From contig JASANC010005440.1 in assembly GCA_030248135.1 (NCBI GenBank), positions 62,001 through 126,000 of the forward strand: a stretch of DNA of 64,000 bases, written 5' to 3'. Source of the stretch: Theristus sp. LFF4_11 (Eukaryota > Nematoda > Chromadorea > Monhysterida > Xyalidae). Numbering within the stretch: the first letter of the stretch is position 1; every line of letters begins with the position of its first letter. The notes under the pieces were generated by a model. The model ran no database searches, was not told the DNA's origin, and saw only the letters and a program-made list of their open reading frames with translations. The position numbers were made by a program, and so were the translations under genes. Below, one piece after another: positions 31,886-45,100 of the stretch.

Positions 31886-34800
31886 TTAGACCAACGCCAG
31901 AAGGCGATCATAGAAATCGGCGTTGAAAAAATCCGGATCGAACACCGACCTCGCCGGATTAGTGCTCCGTTTCCGGCGTCTCCGTCGTAGCGTCGCTTGC
32001 ATCGTGTGCCGGTGGTTGTCGCCATTTGAACTGCGATCGGCCGAATCCAACATGACGCTGCCCGCGTTCGCGTCGGGCGCGATCGCCCGCCGATAGCGGT
32101 GCGTGTACGAATGCGCCGTCAGCAGACCGACCGCGTTGTCGCGGTGCACCGGTCGGCCGCTGCGTTGCTCCACGAACGAGGCCAGTCCGTCGAGAAAGTT
32201 GCACACCACCGGACCTGATGTAGATCACAATCCATCTTATTTCGCGTTATCCAATCTGGCCATTTTATTTCGCGAAAAGCGGGAAACACTCCAATGAAAC
32301 TGTATGTGGTGGTACGGAGATTGCACATTGAACATAGTGCTTCTGTCTGTTTGGTTTTTTTTCGACAGCCCCGGTGAACCTACCGTATTGATGCGCGGTC
32401 TCGTGTTCAAGGTCGAGATTATTCTCCAGCAACACCTCGTATTGCAGTTGAACGTTGTTGCTCTCCGTGCAGTTCGGTATGCTGCCGTCTGGAAAATAGT
32501 CTGCTTGTCAGTTTCATGTATACGGAGAAGTAACTTTTTTGAACAATTCAAACAATAGTGACACGCTTTCGCTGACAGTGCCGCCCCCTGCTAAATTTCT
32601 CACTGGTTGATCGACAACAGAGACTTTCGTAATCACTGCCTTTCAGGGATATAAGCCGCTGAGGAGTTGAGGCTGCTCTCGCTTGTGGCAATGGCATTGG
32701 CCAACAACGTGACGCTCTTGGTCAATTTTTACTCCCACACCAAACCACCGAAATCTGGCGTCTCTGAAGTTTCTGGAACTGGTGGGCGGTTTCAAAGGAG
32801 ACACAGTTGAACAGGAACGGGGAGACGGAAGTTTTTAAATAAAGATAGAAACCAACTCTGCAACGCGGTCAGCGTCGAGTTGATGCGTCGCTCCATCTCC
32901 GGCTGATCGGGCAACAACTGCTCGCGTTCGTGCGCCTCCGAGTCGAGCATCGCCGACGACAGGCCGTGCGTGGTGCCGTCGGTCTGATTGGTGCGCGGCA
33001 GCAACTCCACCATCAGCCACACGAACAGACACATCTGTGTGCTGCCGACTGGAAATCGGTGCAATGATGAGCACAACCGTTGCTCTGTCACTGTCAGTAA
33101 CAAAACATCGGTTCGGTTCGACAGCAGGAGCCAAGACTGCCAGATGTTTCACATTTTCACTTCATATAAATGGCTTGGCTTAAATTAGGATTAGGTTAGG
33201 AACACGTTAGGATTACACTTCAATTAAGCTTAGGGTTAGTATTAGGCTTAGGGTTGTTTTGCTTAGATTTCTGAACAACTTTCTGAACAACAAACTGTTA
33301 CCCGACAATGGCCAGTAGCAACTGTGTAATTCACACTCTCAAGCTATATACGCATGAATGATGTTGGCCAGCCGGTAAAACACCCGGATTTTATTTTGTT
33401 TTTCTCCCAAAAAAACACTGAATTCACGACCAACCATAGTTCCAGTTCATGGCGCACTTGTCGTCCACATCGAGCACCACTCGCTCGAGCGGTTTATTCT
33501 TGTAAATCGGATTCATCACGGCCTCAGCGCGTTTCGAGTGACCGAGACCGAGCGCGTGACCGATTTCGTGCACCAACACATACGGAAAGTACACGCCGCC
33601 CGACGCCGTATTCGACGTGTCCGTCACCCAGCGTTCGAAGTCGTCGAAATGAATGTCGCCGTTCAGCGAGCCGGTCTCCTGATAGTTCGGGTAGAACGTG
33701 TGCGCCAGGATGTTCGTCTTGTTGCCGCCGTCGTCGAAGTGATAGCCATCGCCGTGGTTGCCTGAAACAGTTTTCTTTTAAAAACCCACTTTCTGTGGCA
33801 ACGGATCAAAACAGGGATGAAAGGGGGCGGGTGTTTGAATTAATTTAACAGTAACCAGGGACGTAGGTTCCCATGAAATCCCACTCGACGTTTCAAATCA
33901 TTTTTTGATCATTCAAATCAAATCATTCAAAAACTCCATAACAAACCAAATCATTCAAAAACTCCATAACAAACCAAATCAAATCAAATCAAATACCAAT
34001 CCAGAGTTGAAATCAAAAAAATCTCACAAACGCAGCCTCCGAAACCAACCGATGTCCCAGAGAATGTTGATGTCGGCGTCGCTGGCGCTCGACGCCTCGC
34101 TGAATTCCAGTCGAACCGAACGCAACGACGGCAGCTCGATTTGATCCGACCAAAGTTGAAACGCACGCTGAACCACTGTTCTGTAAAAACAACGAAATTA
34201 AAAAACAGCAGTCAATTGTTCAAAAAAGTTTGGAATTTCTCTGGCTGGTTCCTCAACCCCAACCCAACCACCGCAACTCCCCACCCCACCTCAACGAAAT
34301 GGAAATTCCACAAACCGAATTTTAGTTCGCGGAATGTCGTCGGTGTATTTCTGGATGAACCAAGACAACCGAAGCACATCGTTCTCGTCCACCTGATCCG
34401 TCCATTTGCTGACCTGCGCTGTAAAAACGGATTTCTAATTTTAAAAATGAAAACATAAAGTGTCGACGTTCTCATGAAGTGTTTGATCAAAATTAAACAT
34501 GCAGTCAGCAGGCCCAAGATGGTATGTTTTGGTCCCTTCTCCCTTATCTTTTTTATTTGAAGCAGCCCGCCGCCTCGATTTCGGAAACCCGAAAGTACTA
34601 AACACCGGTGGGTTCCGACTTCCGAGCGACTTCTTCATTGTTCTGTTTTATTTGCGTCCGCTCGCCGTCTCCACCCCACCAACCCAAACGCGCTCACCAA
34701 ATCGTTTTCGTCGTCTCCTCAGTTCGTTCACCGACGACGACGCCGACGTCACTCGGAGCGGCAGATCGGCGTTGCCGCACCTCGGCTGTCGCATTCGATC

Positions 34801-37800
34801 CAACGTCGGCAGATTGACGCTGCCCGTCGCGCGAACACCCGCCAACGACTGGAACGCCCGCAGGCTGTTCTCGACGCTCTCGGGCGTCAACGGCACGTCG
34901 TCCTCGATGTAGCCGAAACGGTGCAGGTATTCCTGGCATGAAAAGAAGGCATTTTTTCATTATTGACTGATTTGAATTTGAGTTTGAATTTTGCGTGAAA
35001 ATTGCTGCCGGTTGCGTTTTACTGTTGGTTCCGAGCGAGACTCAATGCTCGCATAGATAGGTAAACACTTTCTCGCATGACGCGGGAATTCAAAATCGGT
35101 GAAGTGATCCGTGTCCCCGAAATAGGGCCGGGTCGCTTGTTTTGAATTGCCACACAATGATTGAAACTAGTTTGCTTTCTACGCCTGAAAATGCGCTGAG
35201 CAGCAGAACTAAAAAACATGAGAAGATTCTTGTTACAAGTGCGCTTTTCATTTTAGTTTTCAAATAATCAACCATTTTCGATTCGATTTTGCGTGTTATG
35301 AAGAAGTCGCAGGTGTCTAAACCTAAACCGAATCTTAATTCTTAGCCAAGCCTTTTTTAGAAGGTAAAAAAGAAGCGAAGCGCCCTTAATGTGGAGGAGT
35401 CACGTTTTTTATGATGAGAAAACCCGTTGAATGTGCCGAATGTTTTTGTTTTTCCCTTCTCTCTGTTCAAAACGTTCATTCGCGATCTTCAAAAATTGAA
35501 AGTGTCATATTTTTTTCGAATCGTTTCACGCAACAACTGATCGAACGAAACAAATTCCCCGAAAAAAGTGAAACAAGTGCCTTGATTGTGTGTGGTACTT
35601 CCTGTCCAACCAAAGTAACGCGTCATACAAATCATCCACGTTCAACGATTGTTGCACCATCAGTATGTATGCGTATTATTATTTTGAACAATGAATACAT
35701 AATATGACGCTACACATACATGCGCAGGCGCGGTGTCAAGGTCGTCACGTTGGCGCCACCCACTGAATTTCGTTATTTACTTATTTATTTGTTGTGCGCG
35801 CGCGCGAACTAAAAAAACAACCAGCGAAAAATAAAAATCCACAGCGACACTTTTACGTTTTTTCGACACATCTTTCTCGTTGTTATGCAATCGTGTGTGT
35901 GTGTGTGCGTGTGACCAAATAACCCAGAAAATTTCCCAACCATACTCATACCCGCGTGTGGAAACTCACGTGTTCGCATAATTGGTTGAGCATTTTTATT
36001 GGCGACATGTTGTTTTTCGGGTAGGTTTTCAATAATTCACAAAAAACAATGCAGTGGTGGAAATAACGACTGAAAAATTTCGGTGAAGTTGTCAACGTTC
36101 ACGTGTCCCATTGCATATACGAATTACGTACGTACACGTGGATTTGTTTTTCTTCGGACAAGAATATTCGAGATAATTTTTTTTGATTTTTCACTCGCCA
36201 ATTTTCCGCACGTGTGCCTGCATAATCATGTTACGCGTCAAAAAGTGCACCGCAAATTTCATCATTTGAAAAGCGGTGTTTCGGTTTGTTTTTCTCCGAT
36301 AAACAGAAACGAACCAAAACTACTTTCGCACATTCTTGAACTTCTGCCAAAAGTACACACGACGACATTTCGGATTCCCGAATTCGTCACTGTCAAACAC
36401 CAGTGAAAGTCACCACTAATCGGAAATTGAAATGTTGCGTTGCGCGCGCGCGCGTGTCAACCGTGAAAACGCGATGACGAATAAAAGTAAAACAATTTAT
36501 ATCTAGATATACATTGCCAAAAGTTACAACCCGGTTCGCATCATCTTGTGACTATCCTTTCTGGGTCAAGCAAAGTGTGATTCACGGTAAAAACCTGTAC
36601 CTTACACAGTGGTTGACAAATTTGATTTTGTTCTTTTTCGCGTTTCATTCGCACCACACCACATTCTTGTGATTATTCGACACATTGGGCCGGTGACTTT
36701 TTTCTCGGATAGCACCGATTCGTGATTGTCACCGCACGTGTCATCAAAAAAAAGTTTTTTTTTCGTCAGGCGTTTCAGACCTAAGAACAAGTTATTGCGG
36801 TATTGCCATATTCTATAATCATGATTTGTTGTTGTTGTTGTTGTTGTTGTTGTTGATAATCATGTGTTGTTATAAATGTGTTTTTGCGCAACAATGGGAA
36901 TAAATACACTGGGAAGAAAAGCACACCAAAAATTTTCAAGTTCAAGTAATCGATAAGCTGTTGAAAAATTCATTAAACAAGCAATTGATGATCAGATATT
37001 GAAAAAAAAATTTACGGCTATTTTTGTTACACCGTGTTTTGCTATTAGTTTTGGCACCAATTTTTTTACTTAGGCTTTTCCACTTAGGATAAAACCATGA
37101 AAACATTAAAAATCTGGTAAATCGGCATAAAAAATTAACGCAATGCTGCAGTTTTCAGTTGAAAAAAGGCTTTCACATCCCCAATCACACAGAATTTTGA
37201 GCCACTACTCCGATTTGAAAACTGAAAACAACCCCACAGTTGAAAAAACGCACAGGAAAACACGAATAACAGTCGACCCGCGCGTTTTGTTTTCATACGG
37301 ACCCCGGCTTTTTTTCTGTCGGGCCCCGTCGGTCGGTCATACACAGACAGAAAAAGTGCAAAAAGCAGACGGCGGTGTACCGGTTTTTTGCACCGTTTTT
37401 ACATGCAAAAGCAAATAAAATATATGCGGCTGTAATAAAAAATTACCTTTAGGGTGTCAGCTGATCACGCTCAGCAGTAACGGGCAATACATGTTGCTGA
37501 ATTCAGCAGCGCACGCGCCATGACAAACACAAAAACGACGATCTGTCTAGCTGATAGAACATGCTTATTTTATGAAACGGTGACGTTTTTTTACCAAGAA
37601 ACCGGTTTGCAATTTCCGTAAACGCTTTTTCTAGTCGAGTTTTTTTTGAAGTAGCCGCGCGAGAATTTATGTTAGCCGCCCCAGGAGGTAAAAAGTCTTA
37701 CCACTATTAAAACTGTAAAAAATACGACAATTAATTGCCATAAAAACAGCGATGACACCACGGCTGGTGATAGTAGACAGTTTCAAGGTCACTAAGCGCC

Positions 37801-38775
37801 TGTTGTACACCGCAGTCGAAACGATGAACGTAGAATTTCAATTGAATTTTGCAAGATGGTTTTTACAACCATGTGTGCAGCTACGTTTCAGAAGCCAAAA
37901 AAAACGATTTAGTTGACAGTTGTGATTGTGAACAGAGATTCTCAAGTGGCGCTGTCGCAATTCTCAAATTACACTGGCGCAACAGTTCCATATTGATAAA
38001 TACATAATTTATCAGTTCGTTTTTTTTGGCGCTGTGAAAATGCGTGAACTGACTCAGCGAGTGCTTGAGCTGTGGTTGCGGTTTGACACCGTGCTTATCA
38101 TTTGGACAAGTCGTCAGAAGCAAATTTTCTGATTTTGAACTTTCATTGGTTCTAAACTCCATTAAGTTTTCATTTGTGGCGTGTCCACCAGACCATCAAT
38201 CAATCAAATACACCAAAATGCAGAAAGTTGTCTCGGTAAACAAGTGGCACAAAACTCCAAAAAAAATCAAAGCACCAGAAAAAATGCCGAACTTTATGGT
38301 GCGCGGCGCTACACATCACTTCCCAGTGATCTGGGTGTCTAAACTTCTGAACAGTCGACTGTTGAACTTATAAACGTTCTATACACGAAACTAACTTTTA
38401 AAACATTCGCTGGTCTGTAATGGCTGTCAACCTAACACCATGTTCAATTCTTCCTAGAGCCCCTAAGATGTTCAATAAAGCGTTCCCAAAAGCGCAGTGA
38501 AACACCCCCTACCCCCTCACCAACGCTTCCTTGAGTCGATTGGCCTTGCGCTGGTGGTGCCGCTGATGTTTCACCAATCGCATGTGGTGTGCCGCTCGTT
38601 CGTGCTGCGTGATTCCTTGCAGATTCTCGGCCACCTCGTCCAATAGATTCTGTCGAATCGGAAACGCGGACACGAGAAATCGGCTGCTAACGTTGATTGC
38701 CGCCAACGTCAACGCGGCGGTTGTCACCATGGCTGTGCAACAGTGGCGAGCTGGCGACTGTGATCGGGGCAGCAT
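31886..38775 (-). CDS. Secreted matrix metalloproteinase (matrixin), furin-activated, no hemopexin domain
   Basis: Exons in transcript order: 38775-38521, 34932-34698, 34418-34316, 34180-34050, 33761-33435, 33048-32857, 32488-32384, 32214-31886 (1677 nt, 558 aa). It is a zinc endopeptidase of the extracellular matrix. Exon 1 has a hydrophobic secretion segment (MVTTAALTLAAIN); ATGs at 38838, 38775 and 38731 are all in frame and I chose 38775. The propeptide cysteine switch is PRCGNAD (135-141, Cys137), followed by the furin site RRRRKR (157-162). The catalytic domain has HGDGYHFDDGG, the zinc motif HEIGHALGLGH (306-316, Glu307) and a Met-turn AVMNP. After NWNY the frame would stop at 33424, but a phase-1 GTTGGT donor at 33434 joins further exons giving a tail of about 208 aa with CLFVWLMVELLP, Cys pairs and a basic RRRRRKRS stretch. 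That tail is not hemopexin. Confidence 0.82.
33186..33262. repeat. TTAGG-like degenerate repeat in MMP intron 5
   Basis: Irregular TTAGGATTAGGTTAGG, CTTAGGGTTAGTATTAGGC and TTAGGGTTG units, resembling telomere-type heptamers or hexamers but not tandemly regular. Confidence 0.6.
35025..35215. repeat. Family C dispersed repeat
   Basis: GGTTCCGAGCGAGACTCAAT on the left; TGAAACTAGTTTGCTTTCTA and GCGCTGAGCAGCAGAAC on the right; GACGCGGGAATTCAAAATCG and TGTTTTGAATTGCCACACAA in the middle. This is the most complete copy seen. Confidence 0.6.
36826..36856. repeat. TTG trinucleotide microsatellite
   Basis: About ten uninterrupted TTG units inside the MMP first intron. Confidence 0.9.
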
Positions 38776-39394
38776 GTTGCTTGGTTTTTTTTCTGATGGT
38801 TGTTTGTCAACTGTATGTTTTTTCGTCCTGTTTGGCAACCTGCAATTATAAAACGCCGGTTTTTTTGCATTTTTGCATTTGCAAGAAGTCTATGAGTTTT
38901 CATATGCGACATAACGGCAGAAAGTTCGCAACATTTATTGGAAATTGCGAAAAATCTGGTTATACCGTTTTTATTTTCACTTGACTTTCCGCGTTTTTTA
39001 TTCTCTTTTCGTTAGCGCGCGCGCGCGCACGTGGGCTTGCGCTGATGTTGATAACAACAATAGCCTGTGTCCTCGCTTCGTTAAAAGTAAACAAACTTCC
39101 GGAAATTATGACTAAGTTATACAGATCTGAGATCGTCGCTGGATACAACTGATTTGCAAAGTGTTGGTGTGGGATTGAAAAATCTGTGTACATTGCACGT
39201 TTTGAGAGGATATATGTATAATTGTGATTGCTGAAGTGGGTTTGGTTTTAGTGATTGTTTTGTCAGCAGCGACGTGTCGCACTGGTGAACAACAGTGGCA
39301 GGTCGTTATGCAGGCGAAATCGTCCGGGCGATAAACAGGCTAAATGCTTGAGAAATCGGAAACCACACACAAAAAGCTCAATCCACTTTTTATT

Positions 39395-39890
39395 TAATGT
39401 GAAACGTGTGAAACGTGTTGTGAAACGTGTTGTGAAACGTAGTGTGGAACATGATTTGAAACGTGGTGTGAAACGTAGTGTGGAACATGGTTTAAAACGT
39501 GTTGTGAAACGTGGTGTGAATCGTGGTGTGGAACACGGTTTAAAATCGGGTGTGAAACGTGGTGTGGAACGTGGTGTGGAACTTGGTTTGAAACGTGGTG
39601 TGAAACGTGGTGTGGAACATGGTTTAAAACGTGTTGTGAAACGTGGTGTGGAACATGGTTTGAAACGTGGTATTAATCGTTTTGTGAGACTCGGTATGAA
39701 ACGTTGTGTGAAACGTGGTGTGGAACAACATGGTTCCCATCTTAGCGGTTTTTGCGTTGCCATATTTTGACTTTCACTTTTTTCAGGTGCGACCGGTACA
39801 GTGGTGTGAAACTTTGTGTGAAGGTGGTGTGAAACGTGGTGGGAAACGTAGTGTGAAACGTTGTGTGAAACGTTAAGTGAAACGTGGTGC
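39395..39890. repeat. 12-bp minisatellite (GTGAAACGTGGT)n
   Basis: About 40 degenerate units of GTGAAACGTGGT, mixed with GTGGAACATGGT and TTTAAAACGTGT variants, interrupted by unique sequence at 39745-39800. Because 12 is a multiple of 3, long frames stay open on both strands (VKRG/VEHGLKRG-type repeats on plus, His/Ser/Thr-rich on minus). Neither has splice or start context that would make it a gene. Confidence 0.85.
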
Positions 39891-40504
39891 AAAACGTTTT
39901 GCCATTCCAGTGCATCGCTGCTACAGTGCGCAGAACTTTACGGCGACAAGACAGAAGCGCGTTTGCTACTGAAGATTTCGCCTTCATAACTGCCTGCAAA
40001 CGTCCTCAGCGACGATCACGCGCACACATGTGTCATTATTGTTATGTGCGTTGTTATGTTGTTGTGTTGGCTGCATGACGCAATCAGCGCGATATCCATC
40101 CAAACCCGCCTCTTATCTCTCTCTCTGTCTCTGTCTCTCTGTAACCGCGAGAACACCAAACACGGAACGAGTAAAATCGCGAAAATTAAGAAAAAAACTG
40201 AACTTTGAAAACGCAGTTAGAACATTATGGAATCTGTTTGATTTTAAGCGCTTGATTTTGACACATGAGATTTCGCTTCAAAACGGCGGCTTGTTGTTCT
40301 TGTTGTTTCCAACAACGAAATATGAAAAATAAAACAAAACAACAAGAAACGTACCAGATTTTCAGTTTAAAACAGCGCGTTGTGTGGTGAATGTTGTTGA
40401 ACGGCTGCAAACTTGAATGAAATATGAAGAAAGAAGTGTAGTTGGGCTGAATTGAGGTGATGAAATCATTTTTTGAATCGGTTTTTTTCTTTTTTTATTC
40501 GAAT

Positions 40505-40558
40505 TCAGGCTCGGGCACCCATCAACCCCGGTTGTATTTTCTTGTGCACCGGCCGCAC
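40505..40558 (-). CDS. Possible isolated terminal coding exon (18 codons)
   Basis: On the minus strand a strong acceptor (CTTTTTTCAG) precedes 17 GC-rich codons and a TGA: VRPVHKKIQPGLMGARA. Base composition is exon-like against AT-rich flanks, and the frame is open from the first base. I could not find an upstream partner exon. It may belong to an unrecognised gene, be an alternative 3' end of the upstream ADAM transcript, or be chance. Confidence 0.25.
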   Translation of the reverse strand: MRPVHKKIQPGLMGARA

Positions 40559-41900
40559 CTGAAAAAAGTAAAAATCAAAATCGCGCAACGCAAAAATCGC
40601 CGAACTGAAATTTGAAATTTGAAGTTTGAAATTTCAATTTTCTTATTATGATTCTTCGGGGTCTTTTTTTGTTTCTGCAATCTTTATGACTTTAGACACA
40701 CATGAAGCACTGGGAAAACACGGATGGAACAACTCACCGGTAGGTCTTTCAGTGCAATTTTTTCTGAAAATTGACTTGAGTGCTAACGCTGGAAACACCG
40801 TATAGGATTACGGTATTATTACAAGATATTGTTCTTTGGGTGCATTTCAAAAAAACAAGCGATAATATTCAAGTTCATTTTGCGAGACATATGATCTCGA
40901 GAAATGTTGGAAGGTCAAAATCAAAATGCGTGTGTGCGGCTTGGCTACGCCCAAAATGACGCGCATGAAATTGTAGATTTTCTACACTCGGATATCTTGT
41001 ATGGTCTAGACATACGCTCGGATCACAGTTCAAATGAGCAAAGACCGCATCTCAACGTTGATCGACTTTGATCGTCAATCAAAACGGGATGATTTTCCGC
41101 ATTTGAAATCACGTACGTATACACATGCAGTTTCTGTATGTTCGATTGAAGAAAAAAAATGGGATTGGCTGTGATGCTCTCGCTTGCTCGCACTGTGCGC
41201 TTTCCCAGTCATGTTTGGTGTTGCTCGTTCGATTTTCGCCGGTGAGAAATTTTTCGAGCACTTTTGCGGTGGAAATTTATAAGCGCTTGACATAAATAAC
41301 TCTAACTGCTATAATGTGTGATATCAACGGTGCATTTATAGCGCTTTAAATGATAAAAATCGCGCTTTTCTGTTTTGCACGTCTGATTGTAATCGTTTTG
41401 TCTCCAAAAAAAACCGATTTTTTTCCATGCTGAAAGTTTCGTGATCAGCGGAAAATGGAGAAAAACAAAAGGCAGAAAAAATTGTGATCAGACAATAAAG
41501 AACTAGACCCGGGGTCCGGGCCCAGGGTGCCCCCCGGGAGCTGCCGTGTTGTAAAACGTGTCTGGTTTTTCTTACGCATGCAGCAATTGTCTGGTGTTTC
41601 ATTCAAATTTGTTGTCTATGTACCTGTTTTGTCTGCTTTGAAATTATTTTTACCATCTTTCCTGATTGAAAAGAGAGGAAAAAACAGGTGCTTATTTATA
41701 CAAGTTGTTTCATGCGCACGAAACGATGGGGGCAAATGAGCACTGAAAGCTCCGAAAGCATCATCTGTGACATCTTTCAAGACCGGTTACAATTTCGAGA
41801 CAAATTTCTAGAACTGCCAATCACAAACAGCAGGGCCCGCTGTAAAATGCAGACACGCATATAATGTGCATTGTTTCCACCCATAAACGATAACCATATA

Positions 41901-42163
41901 CCGTAAAGTCTTGCATATAAGGTCTCCTTATATAAATTTGAAAATCAAAAATTTCTGAAAAAAAGTGGAATTTCGTGTGACAACCTTATAAGTGGGAGGA
42001 AGCCTTATAAAGCGAAGATTAGGAATTCCGGGCCTGATAAACGGGGTGGGATTTTGACCTATTCAAAATTTTGAATTTTTTGGTTTCCCGCCGTGTGACA
42101 CTCCGCCCTTTTTTGGGTAGGGGTCTTATAAGTGGTAGGAATCTTATATGCAAGACTTTACGG
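41901..42163. mobile_element. 263-bp MITE with 21-24-bp inverted termini and TA flanks
   Basis: The left terminus CCGTAAAGTCTTGCATATAAG and the right terminus (its reverse complement with one change) are flanked by TA on both sides (41899-41900, 42164-42165). An internal repeated motif, CTTATAAGTGG.AGGAA, occurs near each end. TA duplication suggests the Tc1/mariner superfamily. Confidence 0.75.
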
Positions 42164-45100
42164 TATTTCTGAAACACGGTAATTCCTGTGTGCCGAAATT
42201 TGCCATAATTTGCGGTCGGTCGCTGGTGAGATGCAACAGGAAAGGCACCAACACTGAAAACCGGATTGTGTGTCGAATTAGAAAAAAACGTGAAACCATG
42301 CGCCGGGTGTATCAGAATGCCACGACGGAGACAGTGGAGCGTGTACACAGTCATATCCACCTCAGTTTTTAAAGCAAGAAACAAAAACATTCGAAAGTCA
42401 TACCTGATCTAAGCATGTCAGACAACAAACAATAATGGGTTTAAAAAACCATGTCTACACAGCCTTCTACAAACATACATTTCAAATTACCGTAGTTTGA
42501 CGGTTTTTTATTTTGCAAAAATCGTCCAGAATAAACTAATCAATGGGATCCTTTGCTCTGCGTCGAACACTTCTGCTGAGGCGCCCCACTACAGCACCTT
42601 TTTTTGGCATTCAGTTGATTTGATATATGGGAAAAAGCGAAAAAACGCCGCAGACAAACGCACCAAAGTCAAGTCACAATGCAACTCAATGCTTTTATTT
42701 CAAAATGTTTACATCAAACCGACCATAGCATCACCATCAGTCAGACTACAAGAGAAAAGCCACCGTTTTTTGCTCGGTTGAACACGGCAGAAGAATCGTG
42801 AAAGTTCCGTCTCGAACAAAACCGCGCACCATGTAAAGGAATTTGAATCTGGGGTCTGTGAGAGTGCTCCTGTGTGTAAAAACCGCCGCTGAATGGAGCC
42901 AAGTAACGATTATTTCTGGTTTTTTTTGTTTTTGATCGTCGTAAAATATGCTCGCTTGCACAACGAACTTACAGCTTTGTCACAAACTTACAAACTTTCT
43001 AATACGGTACGCAACTTATATTACGTGAACTCAACTTTTAATATGAACCTTATAGTCAACTCAGTTGTATACCAACTTAACAACCAAAAAGCGAACAAGT
43101 AACAAAATGCGCCTGTAACTAAAACTTTAAAATTAGTAGCAAGTTTAGCGCATGTAGCAACTTTAGTAGCATATAAGCGCGCATACATGTACTTGTGCAT
43201 TTTATGCATCTTATTAGTGCAATTAACTCTGTGGCAAGTTGAGTTAGCAACGTCCCATGAGTGCGCAACATTATTCGAGAGCACCACTCGCTGGCACGCC
43301 GATCCCAGATGCCAGTCAGCCGTGGGCAACACACAACGGGGGGCGTCCTATGCGATGATGAGCATACAAGCTGTACACACCAAATACCTCAGCTGTTCGT
43401 ATTTTTTCTTTCATTGAAAAAAACAAAACGCGAGACACGATATACCGAAAGCGACGTATGAAAGAGAGCGAGAGAGAATAAAAAAACGCTACAACTGTAC
43501 ACAGTTTTTGTAGAGACGTCGACGACGCTTTTTGCATAAACTCTGCGGTTTTCGCTTTTTCAGTGCGCGCTTGTCTGGACGCGCGTGTTGCCTGCGCATC
43601 GCGAGCACCCGCCGGTTTTCACCAAAACTCTTACTCTCTCTCTCTCTGCTCTCGCAATCGTTGCCGCCGCTTGTTTTCCGTTCTCTTCGTATTCAGTTGC
43701 TTAGTTCGTTGTTTTGGTCGTTGTTGTTGTTGGTTTTGCCGATACACACATGTTCTCCGTCTCGTTCACAACACAACTGAACGCTGTTATAGTATTACAG
43801 TCTAGCTTCTGTCACAATGTATGTCTACGGCAGCAACTGAAGTTTCTCAATTAATCATATTTTCCCGAAAGTCGGGAGGAAGTGCACACAACAACAACAG
43901 CAGTCATGTTTACACGTTGTGGCGAATCGATGCAACTACGCATTTATGAAAAGTTCACTCTCGGAATCATGGATAATATATTGATGATTTTGATTGATTG
44001 ATTCCGTTCCCAGCCTCTTCAACACGTCGCGTCGTCGTATTTGGTGTTCTGTTTTGAAAGAATTATTAATGACCAACCAACGTGTTTCTGTGTAACAAAA
44101 CAAGCGACGATTATGAGACACATGAGAGTATGGGACAGAGATACGGTATAAGCAAAAACAAGCAAGCAAGGTTTGCAAGAAGTGTTGAAGTTGTGGTTGT
44201 TGTTGTTTGTCTGGGAGACACAAGTTGTCCGAAAACGAAATCAAAGACTTAAAGATCCACTATTGGAAACCGCAGTGTGTGTCGAGCTTGAACCTGGTGC
44301 TCCATCCAAAGATACGAGATTTTTAGCGAGTTTGTGCGGTTTTTTCATAATTACGTGTCTCTGGGATTTCAGCCAAAAACTTTCAAAACAGACGACACAC
44401 GATTCTTAAAGGTCATATTTCTACAGGTAAACATATTACATGGCAGGGATATGTTTGAATTTCATGGTGAAATCGAAACGTTCTTATTATTGATTTTGCG
44501 TTTGCTGAACAACTGTTGCACGTGTGTTGGATCGCTGGATCGACTGGGCACTGCGCCGCGCGCATAACAGTAGAAACGTCGTTGTGATCTCAGTTGAGGT
44601 GATGCAGGTTTTTTTTTGAGATGAGACTTTCGTTAACCCACACACATTTTGTTACAAACTTGGTTCGTTGTTCTTACAGCACTCACTGTGCCTTCATGCG
44701 GCCCCAATGGCGTTCACAGTTCACCACCACAATTGTTCATCGTTTCGCATTAAAACTTGTTTTCAAAAAAAACTTTCAAAATCCAGCAGTCCGTTTTGGG
44801 CATCTTTATTCGAGTTCTTTTTCGTGGTAAAACTATTGCACTTGAGAATGTTTCAATCAAACAACATATTGCAAAAGTGGTACAAAACAACAAAACTGAT
44901 GTACAAGAAGCCATGCTAGGCTCGCAACAATATCTTACACAGGAAAAATATCTGACACATTTTGATCAAGCGCAAAAGTCTTGGACAAAATTTGATAAAT
45001 AAATTGAAACGGGCAGTGGAAAAAAGTGAAAAACCGAAAAACGGAAAAAAACTTGGCCTGACGGTTGGAGAAAAACATTTTTTTTAGACGGACCAATGAT

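Larger units (their letters stand above)
34933..38520 (-). other. 3.6-kb first intron of the MMP gene
   Basis: No coding exon is supported. It contains a family C repeat (35025-35215), a GCGCGCGC run near 35797 and another near 36443, a GTGTGTGT run near 35890 and a TTG microsatellite (36826-36856). A long first intron after a signal-peptide exon is a usual place for enhancers, but none can be identified from sequence. Confidence 0.5.

Noticed and set aside
33186..33262. Telomere or interstitial telomeric repeat
   Set aside because: TTAGG-type motifs are irregular, few and not tandem; they lie within an intron.
33424..33434. TGA after NWNYGWS as the true end of the MMP
   Set aside because: Kept only as an alternative: a phase-1 donor precedes it and three downstream exons continue in phase with coding composition.
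39255..39892. A 171-residue plus-strand or 209-residue minus-strand repetitive protein
   Set aside because: Both frames are a consequence of a 12-bp unit length; no supporting signals.
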